Of a stretch of 64,000 nucleotides of DNA, positions 1-11,759 are shown in pieces. Both the position numbers and the translations under genes were made by a program. The stretch covers positions 2,294,001 through 2,358,000 of the forward strand of contig JANFOG010000001.1 of the NCBI GenBank assembly GCA_024336345.1, given 5' to 3'. Within the stretch, counting starts at the first letter, position 1; each line of letters begins with the position of its first letter. The notes beneath the pieces are model-generated. The model did not search any database, had not been told where the DNA came from, and saw nothing but the letters and a program-made list of their open reading frames with translations. Source of the DNA: Mariannaea sp. PMI_226 (taxonomy: Eukaryota > Ascomycota > Sordariomycetes > Hypocreales > Nectriaceae).

Positions 1-616
1 GAGCGCACACAATGTATTTCTGGCACGGCCTTTTAATGAATTGATATATGTCAAGAGTTTCCGTCACTACAAGCTGTTTACCCGATCCAATATGTGGCAC
101 ATGCACACTCAATCTATCCGAAAGACCCTAACAGAAAGTTTTATTTAAATTTATCAAGACGAAAACCAAGAGTAGCCCGTATTCATGAATGTGAGATGTT
201 CGAGTGATAGGAATACCCGCATCTCCGTCATCCGAAGTTCCGTGTCTCGTCTTCCGACTATCTGCGGATAATGCACGCCTAGGCCCAACCTTCCGCCCAA
301 CCTTATTACCCCAATTGAATATCGACTCGATCAAGTGTCAAGAATGGCGGACCTTGATCTCATTCGTCAGGTTCTAGCCACCGATTTCACGATGAGCTGT
401 TGCCCAGGGGCGGATAGCGGCGGTGTATGGCATCATGGCGGTGGTGAGGAGGGATTCAGATAGATAATAAGTTGGATGGAAAAGCTTCTCGACTGGCGAT
501 TTTTGTTCTGCTCTCCTCAGTTCAATTAAGAATTCTTAACTATTCAGATCCACAAACGACAAGGCTGTGAACTTGAAACCCCAGATCTTTGTGCAAAGCA
601 GTTTATATCTTTCCAA
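1..616. other. 5' flank of the FAD monooxygenase gene, no gene seen
   Basis: No convincing coding region is seen here. Short open frames on both strands have no recognisable family pattern. The last part, with an A-rich leader just before the ATG at 617, is presumably the promoter and leader of the monooxygenase gene; no specific regulatory site could be assigned. Confidence 0.5.
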
Positions 617-2293
617 ATGGGATCCGTTGATCGTGGAAGCTGGCGCCAGCTGAGCGTTGGTGTAATTGGCGGCGGCATTGGTGGCCTCTCTGTGGCGATT
701 GCTATGCGCCGTGCCGGTCATTTCGTCACCATCTACGAAAAACACGACTTTGCTGGTGAAGTTGGAGCATCCGTCTCGTGCGCTGCTAACGGTACCCGCT
801 GGTTACATGAATGGAAGGTCGACGTTGAGAAGGGCGACCCTGTGGTGTTGACGAAACTTATCAACAGAGACTGGAAGACGGGCGAGCCTGTAAGCGTGTA
901 CGATCTAGACGACTACGAAGAGCGCTGGGGTTATGTGTACAACATGTTCCATCGACAAAACATGCATTCCATGCTGATGGACTCTGCTCTTGGAGAGGGA
1001 GAGGGAACCCCGGCCAAGCTCGTTGTCAACCACAAGGTAACTATGCCCCCAGAATCATCATGTCCGAGATTTTTCATTGATCTAACCATGGCATCAATTA
1101 AAAGTGCCAAGACATCGACCTCGAGACCGGAGTGATCACATTCGAAGACAGAGATACAGTCAAGCATGAACTTATTATTGGCGCCGATGGTATTGGCTCT
1201 GTCGTCCGAGGAATCATAGATATTCACCCGGCTAAGAAGCCTTCCGAGTCGAGCTGTCTGCACGCCAACGTCACTACAGAGGAAGCCGTCAAGCTTGGCC
1301 TGGTCGACTACTCCAAGCACGCCGCCCTGGAATACTGGGGCGGTCAGGAGGGCAAGTGGGATAAGATTGTCCTGTCTCCCTGCAACGGCGGCAAACTTCT
1401 CTCGTATTACTGTTTTTTCCCGCGCGCAGTTGGTGATTACACAAACCAGACTTGGGGCGCAGATGAACGACCCGTGGAGGAGCTCCTGGCGCCCTACCCA
1501 GAGCTTGACATCCAGGTACGCTCGCATCTGGCTATCGGAAAGGAAATCAAGCCGTGGCGCTTGTGGGTGCAGTAAGTTAAAACCCCTTCTTTCCGTCTCC
1601 ATGGAGAGCAAAATGGTGCCTGGGGAACGAAAAGCTGATAAATTTGCCCCCTCCCGGGGGGCTCGTTTGTAGCGAGCCATATCCCTACATCCAAAAGTCC
1701 ATGGTATGTCTACTAGGCGACGCTGGCCACCCAATGATGCCCCATCAGAGCCAGGGTGCCTGCATGGCTATTGAAGACGCAGCAGCGCTTGGTATTTTGT
1801 TTAGCAAGGAGTATTTCACGGGGAGCATCTCAGAGGCCCTAGGAGTATACAACGACGTCCGACTTCCTCGAGTCACACGAGTGCAATCCGCGGCCGCTAA
1901 GGCTGCGTATAACATCAATGAGAGAATTGGTATGTCCACAACTTACGCGAGGTGTTCCTTGTGGGGGAAATTTCCACCTTGAGAACGGCGATGCTGAATC
2001 TCTATCTGTGTACAGGATTCTCAACCAACAAGGATATGAAGACATATCGAGTCGAGGATGAAAAGAACAAGTTGACGATCGAGGAGATGAATGCGTCAGT
2101 GTGCCCATATAATCCTCTAAAGGCGTCAAGTTTGTGATATAAATGATACTAATATTCAGCTTATAGATATGACATGTATGAAGATGTTAAGGAGAAGTTG
2201 GCTGTACGAAGGGGAGCTGTCTATTCGGAAAAATACAGCAAGGGACTGCCATTTGGACTGCAGTTGCCTAGTGGAATTGTTGGCCAGTCATGA
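617..2293 (+). CDS. FAD-dependent monooxygenase, salicylate hydroxylase-like
   Basis: Predicted 449-residue flavoprotein hydroxylase of the class A (PHBH/salicylate hydroxylase) family, which uses NAD(P)H and O2 to hydroxylate small, often aromatic, compounds. Five exons: 617-1036, 1105-1571, 1673-1929, 2016-2094, 2167-2293; phases all match and the sum is 450 codons. The N-terminal dinucleotide-binding motif GGGIGGLSVAIAMRRAG starts near residue 17. The middle carries the DG motif in GADGIGSVVRG, and the third exon carries the second FAD motif GDAGHPMMPHQSQGACMAIE. The length is near the usual 420-450 for the family. There is no transmembrane anchor, so a soluble cytosolic enzyme is likely. 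The substrate cannot be read from sequence, and no biosynthetic cluster surrounds it. Confidence 0.88.
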
Positions 2294-2581
2294 AGGACTT
2301 ATTTAGCGGTATTTCTGAGGTATTTACACTGTATAGTATTGGTGATGGTATGCATTAGCATGGGAATGGAAGATGTGTTTTTTGTTTTCTCACTCACGTT
2401 GGTGCTGAGTTGCTTTGATGTGTTGACCATCGTGCGTGGTGGGGGGCAGCAGTCTTATTTTCCCACTCAGCCCACTCTGAATGAGCATCTGTGCTTCACT
2501 TCAGCATCATCCCTTTTCACAATGCTTCACACGAGACAAAAAAAGAGACGGAAGCGGCGCACCTCCATATAACTCAGCATA

Positions 2582-3004
2582 ATGATACGCCCGCCTTCCA
2601 CTCCTTCACTGTTCAATTGCCTCATCCGCACGCATCACATCACATCCCGGAAAAAAGTTGACCGAGTGCGCCGGGCGGCGTCCCAACTGCAGGTGGACTG
2701 GGTGCTCATTCGGTATGGCGGGTCGCCTGGCATCATGTTTGGCGAGGCTCGCAGTGAAGCCGCGCTGGTCGACTGGGTAGCTGCGGTGCAGGCACTTCGG
2801 TACAAGGACTTTAGATGCGTAATCCGTCCGGGGCCGGCGCCTTTAGCTGCAGACGAGCCCAGGGAGGGTGGCAGTGATAGCCTGCACAGACGCACGACGG
2901 GATTTGATGAGACAGAATCGGTAGCCGACTTTGCCAAGCAAATGGAAATGAGAGGATTAAGCGACTGGTGGAAGAAGGGAATGGGGTATGGCTCGAGTGG
3001 ATGA
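2582..3004 (+). CDS. Small conserved fungal protein of unknown function
   Basis: Single-exon frame of 140 residues. It holds a pattern I associate with an unnamed ascomycete family: an RYGGSPGIM core (about residues 44-52), then a WV..V..LRYKDFR block (about 65-80), a proline-rich linker and an acidic-to-aromatic tail (FAKQMEMRGLSDWWKKGMG). There is no signal peptide or membrane segment. The first ATG is used; the real start may be further in, since the first 25 residues look unstructured. It lies about 290 bp after the monooxygenase stop on the same strand. The function is unknown, and the family memory should be checked by a search. Confidence 0.6.
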   Translation: MIRPPSTPSLFNCLIRTHHITSRKKVDRVRRAASQLQVDWVLIRYGGSPGIMFGEARSEAALVDWVAAVQALRYKDFRCVIRPGPAPLAADEPREGGSDSLHRRTTGFDETESVADFAKQMEMRGLSDWWKKGMGYGSSG

Positions 3005-3373
3005 GAGGACAAAGAGCGGATACCATATCATGATGCTCTCAGATATACTGGCGGCCGTCGAACTTGATAATGTACGATATAAGGCAAGCTACATACCTCA
3101 GATTGTGTACGTCTTCGTCTAATGGCGGCATCTACACTCAAAAGACGAGTCACTCACTCTAACATTGAGTACGAGACTCTTACACATAAAGCCTTGTACA
3201 ATTGGGATCATCCCCTGATTATTTGACTGTTCCTTTTAGTTGCCTACGTTGAAAGACACGTTTCATTTCACAAAGAAGAGATTGTTTTATTCATCTGTCT
3301 TACACGAGAGGGCGCTGAAAGAGTCGTGCAGAGTCACAAGAATCTGAAGAAAGAAGTCACTTCAAGAGCGTGT
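3005..3373. other. Convergent intergenic region
   Basis: AT-rich spacer between the 3' ends of the small conserved gene (+) and agmatine deiminase (-). It probably contains both polyadenylation regions. No gene is seen. Confidence 0.5.
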
Positions 3374-4570
3374 TCAGGCTGGGATCTGCTGCGTCGCACA
3401 ATGAATCCCACCGCCAGTATTTGGAAGCGCATTGATGTGAACCTGCACCACCTCCCTGCCAGGGAAGAGATGGGTAAAGAGCTCAAAGGCTTCGTCATCG
3501 GCGGGCTGGACTCCGAATCGGGGCATGATGATGCCTCCGTTGACCACGAGGTAGTTGGCGTACGAGGCGACACTCTCACCGAATTCTGATCCCACGACGT
3601 CGGCAAGATCTGGCTCGGCAACCTCGATAATTCGTAGCTGACGGCCCTCGGCATCAAGCTCTCGACTGAGAATCGCCTTTGCCTCGGCGTACGCTTTGCG
3701 AACCGCTTTCTCGGCTTTGATCGGGGGTTTGCTCAGCATCACCGTCCCGGGCTCGACGAAACGGGCGAGGGCGTCGATGTGGTAGTCGGTCATTTCCAGG
3801 CCCTTGACTCCGGGGATCCAGATCGTTTTCTTCACGCCGAATACATCGTAGAAGTGGTGTTCTAGTTGTGCCTTGTCCACATCGGGGTTGCGATTTGAGT
3901 TGATGATGGAACTCTCCGTCGCCAAGAGCGTCCCCTCTCCGTCGACTTCAATCGCACCGCCTTCAGCATGAAATGGAGCAACGTGGACTGGTAAGTCCAT
4001 ATCTGAGAGCATCTTAGTGGCAGCCAACTCGTCACCCTCCTGGGGTAGCTTTGCGCCCCAGTAATTGAAGTTTAAGCAAAGCCCCGTCGTGCGTCCCGTG
4101 GCGTATGCCTTCACAATTACGGGACCAGTGTCACGAACCCAAAGCTGCCTCGCCTCCAGGCCGACCACAGTAACGTTTGTTGAAACCGTTTCCTGAGCTA
4201 GTTTGACATGCTTCTCTCTGGTGTACATTGTCACTGGCTCGAACTTGGCAATTGCGTTCGCGATGGCGGAGACTTCCCTCCGCGACTCTCGCAGCAACTC
4301 TTTATCCTCTACGGAACTCAAGTCTGGCCAAACGGTAATGGTGCGTGCATGGGTCGACCATTCTGCCGGCATGACGAATCGAGGAGCCCGGCTAGGATTT
4401 ATCTGAGCTGCTTCACGACTCGATCTCGATCTCGATGCCGAGCTGTAAGCTCTCTCGGAGGCTGTGGATGGATCGGTCACGTTCATGACGGTTGGACGTA
4501 CGATGGAGTGAATGCGTGCAGAAATTTGGGTGCGTCGCAGGGGTACCAGTCTAACGTGGATGAATCGCAT
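3374..4570 (-). CDS. Agmatine deiminase / peptidyl-arginine-deiminase family protein
   Basis: Predicted 398-residue enzyme of the guanidino-group-modifying (PPAD) family; agmatine deiminases convert agmatine to N-carbamoylputrescine plus ammonia. Family landmarks are in order: PAEWSTHARTITVWPD near the N-terminus, WVRDTGP (substrate-binding region), the EGGAIEVDGEGTLLATES block, the catalytic-His region in MTDYHIDALARF, and the C-terminal nucleophile in GGGIHCATQQ (Cys about residue 391). No intron is needed. The frame is open for 57 codons upstream of 4570, but the ATG at 4570 has a better context (ACC before it) and gives a basic, Ser/Arg-rich leader that could be a mitochondrial presequence; the ATG at 4486 is a second possibility. 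The agmatine assignment is by family; a related guanidine substrate is possible. Confidence 0.85.
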   Translation of the reverse strand: MRFIHVRLVPLRRTQISARIHSIVRPTVMNVTDPSTASERAYSSASRSRSSREAAQINPSRAPRFVMPAEWSTHARTITVWPDLSSVEDKELLRESRREVSAIANAIAKFEPVTMYTREKHVKLAQETVSTNVTVVGLEARQLWVRDTGPVIVKAYATGRTTGLCLNFNYWGAKLPQEGDELAATKMLSDMDLPVHVAPFHAEGGAIEVDGEGTLLATESSIINSNRNPDVDKAQLEHHFYDVFGVKKTIWIPGVKGLEMTDYHIDALARFVEPGTVMLSKPPIKAEKAVRKAYAEAKAILSRELDAEGRQLRIIEVAEPDLADVVGSEFGESVASYANYLVVNGGIIMPRFGVQPADDEAFELFTHLFPGREVVQVHINALPNTGGGIHCATQQIPA

Positions 4571-5527
4571 GGTAAAATTAGCATTCAAAACACAAAGGGA
4601 ATTTTTATATCTTCCTGATAAGCCACGTATTGTGAGACACGAAATCCGAGAGCAATGAGAGAATGGAGAGGCGGAAGAGCGGTAAACTGGGGCAGAAATT
4701 GGGTAGGGGGATGTGGAATGATCAATGAAGTGATATATCACGCGCGTATCGAGGGGTAGGATGCCTGCTCGGGTACATTTCCAATATCCGTATTTTCCTT
4801 TTATTATTTTTTTTTATAAAAACGATGTCAGCGCATTGGTCCAATTAGCAACGGCTGAGTGAGAAATCACTATACTTCAGCTCTGGAAGTTGCTCGCTTG
4901 ATCCGGTGCCGATATTGCTCTATACTGCTCTGTACCCCAAGTTATGTTCCGATTTTTTTTGTCAAGGCGTATCAGTCGTTGATTTACCATTAAATCTATT
5001 TATTTCCCCTCGTCATATTCCTTTTAGGCACGGAAATTATGGTCAGCTGGCGAAGCATGATCACCCTTCCTGCAAGCCAAGCCCTCTGACATTTGGCTTC
5101 ATGAAGCATAGAGTGGACAACCGGTTTCGCTTTCCTTCATGTTCTCGAACCAAAAAACAACTCAGATACAACATATGCGTGGGTTGTGGAAGAGTGAAAG
5201 TCGATGGCTTGGGGTTGGTCTGACCAACCGGATCTAACCAGCCAAGTCATCCGGATTGCTGCAATACACCTCTGTTTTGACCGTCGCTATGACATCTTCA
5301 AATACAACAAGATATGAAGTACTCGATGTATGTATCACTCGAACATGAGTCCGCGATATGATTAATGTAAGATTGTATTACATTTTGGTTCTAAACTGGA
5401 AAGGAATATGTCTTCTGTGAGTGTACCGAACTATAACCCATGGGATATCATATATGCTCCGTCTTTAATGCTTCGTTCAAAACATCTAGTATCATCGCTC
5501 GTTGTGCTGTTTGCTAGAACCTATCGC
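4571..5527. other. Intergenic region between two minus-strand genes
   Basis: AT-rich spacer holding the promoter of the agmatine deiminase gene and the 3' region of the GPCR gene. It includes a poly-T/A run near 4800-4820. No gene is seen; a 105-codon frame on the plus strand has no recognisable composition. Confidence 0.5.
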
Positions 5528-7096
5528 TTATACAATTGCCTCATGATCGAATCGATGCCGGAGTGATCTGCGACGTAGGCTTGCCCTCCGAAGAGTGCCC
5601 ATCTCAACGCCTTCTGTCCGGCCAAGGCGTGTGACATGGCCGAATACCGCCCGGCAAGCTGCCCACGATGTTAACATATATATCATAGCATTCCAGAAGC
5701 CCTGTAGCGGTAGCACAGCAGCACTCATGTATTGTAGAGGTGCTGAGCTACCGTGCGGATGGATCAGCATGTAAACGCGGTTGGCGCTCGACGGGATCCA
5801 GGTGATGAACATTGCTGTGAAGAAGAGCAGGGAACACTTTGCATACTGCCACTCGGCCGGACTCATCGTCGGCCGGTCCGGAAGCTGCAATTCCGGAGGG
5901 ACGTGGGCCGTAACGCTCACTGAATAGGCACGGGTCGGGACACGAATCGGGGCATCGCTTGGGGGCTCGATTTGGCCCTGGCTTTGATTTGGGCTCTGAT
6001 TTGGGCTCTGATTTGGACTTTGATTTGAAGCTTGAGTTGATATTTGGTTGAGGGCTTGGGTCGGGCTTGGATCCTGTCTTTGACCGTGGTTTTCGTCCTG
6101 GCTTGGGACTTGGCTCAGGACACGACTCGAGATCTGACTCGGTACAAGGGTATGGGATGCTTCGGAGCCGCTACCTGAGCCGCGGTGCTTCAGTTTCCAT
6201 CGTGATGCCTTCTTTGCTTGCAGTTCGGGGTGATCTTTGGCTAAGGATACAGATGTGATGGTGGTGTGTGTGTTGATATGACCTGAGTTGCTTGCTGCTG
6301 TCTCAAGATCGCTGCGGCTCAGTTTGCTTAGCTGTATGTGATTTCGAACCATGTTGCATCCAATTCGTATGTAGATGAAGAATGTGAGCGAGATGACGAG
6401 CCTATCTTATCGTCAATGTTGGCTCCGAATGTTTTATTCTTCATATAATTTGATCATTTAAAGGTAAACCTACCAGACTGGCCCGTAGAAAGCCCCAATT
6501 CTCAATGCAACCCAGTTGTTTGATATCGAGCACCATATTCCAGCGTTGCCATACACTCTATGTCCCCCACTATTTCTAACCCATATGAAGACAAAGGCAG
6601 GAATGATTGGGATGCCGTAGCAAAATATCAGATAGAAGATTTCTGCTCTTCTCAATGCCGCAGTACTGTATTGATGATAGAATCTAAGATAGATATTGAG
6701 GGCCATTACCAGGGTCCAGAGTGCATCTGTACCCATGAGCCTAGTGAGCGAAATTTATGTGAGTATATATTCCAAGATCGAAGAAATCCAGAACAGCAGA
6801 AGCAGAAGAAAAGGAGGCAATGGGGCGACAACGTGTAAATGACCTTACCATTCTATCATGAATGCCTGTATTTGGCAACCAGCGGATTCAGGATTCTTTA
6901 TAAAACTTCCAGCGATGAGGGTGCAGATAGAGACAACGAAGTTGCCTATCGAGGCATAAAAGACTAGACGATTTATGGATTTGTGAAAGGCCTTGGAGCA
7001 GCAAAATGTGCTGATGATGAAGATGGAACCAAGCAGCGAAAAGCAGGAGCACACGCGCTCGATAACGTCCAGCGCATGGGGGTCTGCGGCCGCCAT
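5528..7096 (-). CDS. G-protein-coupled receptor, cAMP-receptor/Git3-like
   Basis: Predicted 462-residue seven-transmembrane receptor resembling the fungal cAMP-receptor-like/Git3 class, which senses nutrients such as carbon sources and signals through G-alpha to cAMP-PKA. Exons (minus strand): 7096-6849, 6740-6474, 6401-5528; phases agree. Helices 1-2 are in exon 1 (CFSLLGSIFIISTFCC; LVFYASIGNFVVSICTLIAG), helices 3-5 run from exon 2 into exon 3, and helices 6-7 near the end (SLLFFTAMFITWIPSSANR; a PLQGFWNAMIYML block). Between helices 5 and 6 lies a long cytoplasmic loop of roughly 150 residues containing imperfect repeats rich in Q, N, S and P. The ligand is unknown. Class assignment rests on helix order and a WLM/NIYL helix 3. 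Confidence 0.85.
5972..6024. repeat. 12-bp tandem repeat in the GPCR third-loop coding region
   Basis: Repeating 12-bp unit close to TTTGGGCTCTGA (plus strand): two perfect copies at 5989-6012, one diverged copy after and a degenerate one before. On the coding strand it encodes a four-residue unit close to QSPN. It is in frame, so changes in copy number would lengthen or shorten the cytoplasmic loop without breaking the receptor. Confidence 0.85.
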
Positions 7097-9027
7097 CTGC
7101 GTGAGATGACATGCATCCAGAGAATTGTCAAGAGGGCAATCGTTTTCTGAAGGAGGCGAAGGAAGGCGAAGTTTGCCGGAAAAGACAAAACCGAGAAAAC
7201 TGTTAGAAGTCCATTGTTGTTTTTTTCTTCATTGCAGTCACGGTCCTGTCGTTGATGAGCGGGTGGGATGGCTGGCCGCCAAAGGAGCTGTTAGGGAGTG
7301 AAGCTTATCTGCGTAGACAGAAGCTTGCAGGTTTTCATGGGACATGGAGGAAGAGATTTTGACGCCATCTTGGCGGACACGCGCAGAGCTTCCGTCGGCC
7401 ACACATATATACTTTGGACAGAGAAGAGCCTTATTTTTAATCCTCCCTAGACGAACATCTGGGTGTGTGTGCAAGCCGTCAGGTTTCAACCCGAGACTCG
7501 CTGCATAACTCAAGGTACCTACAGACGCCACGGGGACCCCAAGATTGAACTTGGTCCAAGGGAGGGTAGACTACTATTGTTCATCGGGCCAACTACTCGG
7601 CCAAACCCGACTCATTGTACATACTCCTGCAACAAGAAGAGGCCTTGGTAACGCCCGTGACCCGATTCTAATAAGTCGGAGGATCCCTTCGGGGTTAGTG
7701 TGATCCAGATGGACACGCGGAGGAACAGAAAGTTGGGAGCTATGAGTGAGCATCTCCTGTTATTACTGTCTTAGCTGAGAGAAGGTCTGTCACTGCACGT
7801 GGTTATCTTTCCTTCTCCTACCCCCCTCCTTCTTTCTCGGATTGCGAAAATTCGATTAGCGATAATTCGATTACTGACAAAGACATCTTGCTGTTCTTAC
7901 ACTGGCTCGCTGTGCGCAGCGGAGGGAAGACAAACTCAGGAGAGGGGGGGAGGGAGGTGGGAGGTGGGTGGATTGGGCTGCCGGATATTCGCTAAGCGGA
8001 ACTCTATTCATCCTATGTAAGCAGGCGGCGAGTGGTCGAGACCCAGCGCGACCGCATGACAAAACATTTTGATGGCGACATTCCCTCAAGAAGCTTATTT
8101 ACCGAACGACCCGTATCGCTGGGTTGCTGGGTCCATTGGAGGAGTTAGACAAAGAGCAAAATGGAGGCTGAGGGAACTAAATGTCTTTGGGGTTGTAGTA
8201 TACATCTACCCTCTTCATTTTTTATTATTTAGTTATTTTATGTTCTTTTTCTCTTTAAGCTCTAATTTAGACTAAACATGCTACATGTAGCTGACCTAAT
8301 AAACGTGCAAACGTACGCCCGGATGGCAAATACTGTCAGCCAACAGGAGAAGGCCTACCTCGATATGGTATCCATCAAGTCGTGAAGGTTATAAAAAAAA
8401 CGGTCAATTTCTCGCACGTGGAAGTGTTTCCACTCATGCACTCAATATAGAAATCAAGGACCGTAAGGTAGTCAGCGTCAGCCGGCCAGTTTTGTCAGTA
8501 TGGTCCGGTGCCTTAGTGGAAGGGAAATGGGACATACCTTAAAGAGGGCACAGATTTTGTGGGGGCTGATCTGCCGTTATTATCGCCAGCTACAGGTCGT
8601 TCTGCAGGTCGACAGGTCGTTTTACAGGTAGTCTACAGCCCAAACTACCGACCCACTCCACTGAACGATGACAAAGAATGCGAGGAGACAAGGGATGAAT
8701 TAACACCATTCGCTCCACAACGAAATAAACTACAGTTACCGCAGCCGAAACTGCTGCCTGATTCCTAGTTGTTAGAGAGAGACGGCCATAATTATCGTGA
8801 ATCTCCAATCATGACGCATCTCAACTAATCAATTGTTTATTACAGAAACAGGGGGTCAGGGGCGGAGGCGGGATGTCACCAGGCTTGACTGTTTGAACCC
8901 TCAAGGAGTGAAGCACGAAAGGGGAAAAAAGACGGAGATGGCGCCTCGTATGAACTGTGTCTAATAACGACCTACGAGGATGTAGACTACCATTTCCATT
9001 ATTGAGCACTAGCTATCTACCTACAGA

Positions 9028-9043
9028 GTAGTCTATAGACTAC
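9028..9043. repeat. 16-bp perfect palindrome
   Basis: GTAGTCTATAGACTAC reads the same on both strands. It lies within a TAG/TAC-rich patch in the gene-free stretch. No function is assigned. Confidence 0.8.
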
Positions 9044-10980
9044 CTTACCTTAATTCGTAGTTAGTTTGCGAATACAACGTTGCCCTCTCCCTCCTCCCCC
9101 GTCCTGTCATTTCTTCGTCATCCTCAACGAAACGACCCGAGGAGCTCGTCAGGGCCCAACCCACTGTCCTCTCCTGATCGATAGGTAGCCTAGACAGCTT
9201 AGCTTCGCTCTGTGCTCTATCACATATCGTAAATATCATTCTCGATTCCGTCACCGTCCCTCGACGCCGTTTCCTTGATTTTGTCAATTTTCCACAATCA
9301 GTAATCTTTATTTAACTACCTCGGCGGCCCTAAAAACGGCTGACTACTGCACCTAGACTCGCTATCGTGATTTGGGGAATTGCACAGCTGAATCAGCCGC
9401 CACATATGGAGAAATAAAGGATGACCAAGATACTTGCAGTAGCGATGGGGACTCCTAACCATGGTGTGTTAACGACGTTCGCAAGTATGACTTTTACTTG
9501 GTTCATAGGGATTGCCACCTACTGGAAGAGATTGGTAGTTCGGCATAGGTCCTAACAAAGGGTCGACGATTTCCAACAAACCTGAAGCCGACAAATGGAT
9601 GGAAGCGCCCAACCGTCATGGGTCAAAGTGATCAATGCATCTTGCAAACCAGACCGCCAAGCCATTAGAGTTCTATGCTCCCAGTTTTCGTATTGAACCC
9701 GTTCAAACTGCTTCAGAGGGACAGAAAAAGAACAAGGCTTATTGACGATGCTCGGGCCTTGTGCTCATTGATACGGTAGACCCTTGTGAAATCCTAGCAT
9801 TCCCGATTCCGCGCGCAGTTTTCCCAGTCGCTCGGAGACCGGCTCCGCAAGCCCTTACTTCATTTGTAGAACATTGCGCACATCCATGTAACCACGCATG
9901 ATGACAATTTATATTGCGATGTGGAAGATGCAGCAGGGCATACTGCGAGGAAGTTTCAGTGACCGCCTCGTCCTTCGCAAATGGCCCTATAAAGTCCGAT
10001 CGGCGCCTGTTAGTTAACCTGGCGCTGGTTCAAATAGTCATGGCATAACCTCACCACCTGCATCTATAGCTATCCATAAATATATCTAGTTGCGACCTCA
10101 TAATTCTTCAGCCTGTTACTATAAATGATAATACTTTTTTTTGCTCTGCGGTCACTATTGAATGGATATTTATTCACAAATAGTTATCTGGAGCTATGGG
10201 AGTTATCGAGTACAAAAGCCGTTCTGAAAAACCCGGGATGATAGAAAATAATTTGGTATCTGAGTATGGCTAGTTACCACCTATATAGTACTGTATTCAT
10301 TGCTAAACCCTTCGTGCCATTTGGCATTTGAAATCTTGAGAAATAGAACAACGGGAATATATTTGGGGTTTCCCACACATGATGGCTTATATGGGTATGC
10401 TTCAAGCAACGTCAGATTATGGCATGCTTGTATACAAACAGAAGCTGGTATCAGGGGTGTACAACAATTTCCAAGTCCTCTAGCCAAAGTGACAAAATAA
10501 TCGAGCCGTCGACATCAGTTGAAATCATGACTTACTGGGTTGTTCTCCTAGTTGCGCCGTCCAAGCACGCAGATTTTGTGTTGTCTTCAGTTCTGGCATT
10601 GATATTGATAAAGGTCGAGACTCAAAATAGGTTTACCCTTTGTTAAATACCTTTCCATTTTTTTTTGTCCCTGACTCCTTGTTATACCTGCAACGGTGAA
10701 CATTTGGGGCATATAGTGGCCTGCGTGTCATTAATCAATAGATAACAATTCAAGAAACATACATTAGTGTAACGTAGATTGAAATGAGCTGAGGCAATGT
10801 TCATAGACGCAATCAATCATTGGGAAATTTAATTTCGGATCTCTGGATGTTTAAACATTTAGAGGACTCATCATCCTTGTCCAGAGAAAATTTCGGCTTA
10901 ACACTCGTCAAATAGCGGTCAAACACCAAGCCTGCTGAGCGGTGAAGGCATCGCCAGCTATGACTGTGTAAGTGAAACAC

Positions 10981-11017
10981 GCCCTATAACAGCAGGAACA
11001 GTGAAACCTTATAGGGC
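10981..11017. repeat. Inverted repeat with 9-bp arms
   Basis: GCCCTATAA at 10981-10989 is exactly complementary to TTATAGGGC at 11009-11017 with a 19-base loop. Further CTATAG motifs follow within about 80 bp. It may be a remnant of a mobile-element end; no coding sequence accompanies it. Confidence 0.75.
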
Positions 11018-11725
11018 ACAAGCCCCTATAGACAGCCCCTTCTATAGAAGATAAATAGTCTGCTGTAGGACCTTTCTATAGCTAGAAATCAAGACCTTCT
11101 ATGCCTTGAAGTTGTCCCCTATCCTATGTCACAACACTGAACGCTTTCGTAATCTTGCCTGACACGATCCGTACATAATAAATCAATTATTTTGTACGTA
11201 AGAGAAGCCGAAGCAAACTTGCATACAAAATGGATATCCAATAGACAGGGGGTAGGCTTATTAACGAAATGTCTTATAATAACGAGTGGAGAAAGCTCTT
11301 CATAGTGTTGTATAAAGCAATGCCTCATTCACCTCATTGTCATGTAGCTTGCAAGGAGATGTGCTGCCGGAACGTTTCACCGATGCCATCGGTGAGATAC
11401 CAGATTAGGTATTTTTCCTTTATACACAATTTGTCTCCTCTTCTCAGTTTCTCTATCTTTTACTGGCCAACTCTTGACAAAGTTCAATAGGCAATAGATC
11501 ATTGCATTTGAACTAGAGGGTGGGTTAGTGGCTGGTATGAATTGATTTTCTTCTTTGGAATTCTTTTTGAGCTGTAGATTTAGTATAGTTTTAATCGTAA
11601 ATAGTTTAAGTGTTTAGTATAGAAAGGGAAAGGTAATGCCGTAGAAGCATGGTCTTAACTTGTGTAAGAGAGCAGTAGCTCACGATGTGGCTCCATATTC
11701 CCGTTTGTGGCGATGCTCACCTCTC

Positions 11726-11759
11726 TTTTTTTTTTTTTTTTTTTTGAGAGAGAGAGAGA
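11726..11759. repeat. T20 homopolymer followed by (GA)7
   Basis: A run of 20 T is followed directly by seven GA units. It could be simple slippage, or the A-tail of a minus-strand retroposon, but no element body was recognised next to it. Confidence 0.9.

Noticed and set aside
931..1734. Long minus-strand open frame (267 codons) across the monooxygenase
   Set aside because: It is antisense to well-supported exons, spans two introns of the real gene and has no family motif.
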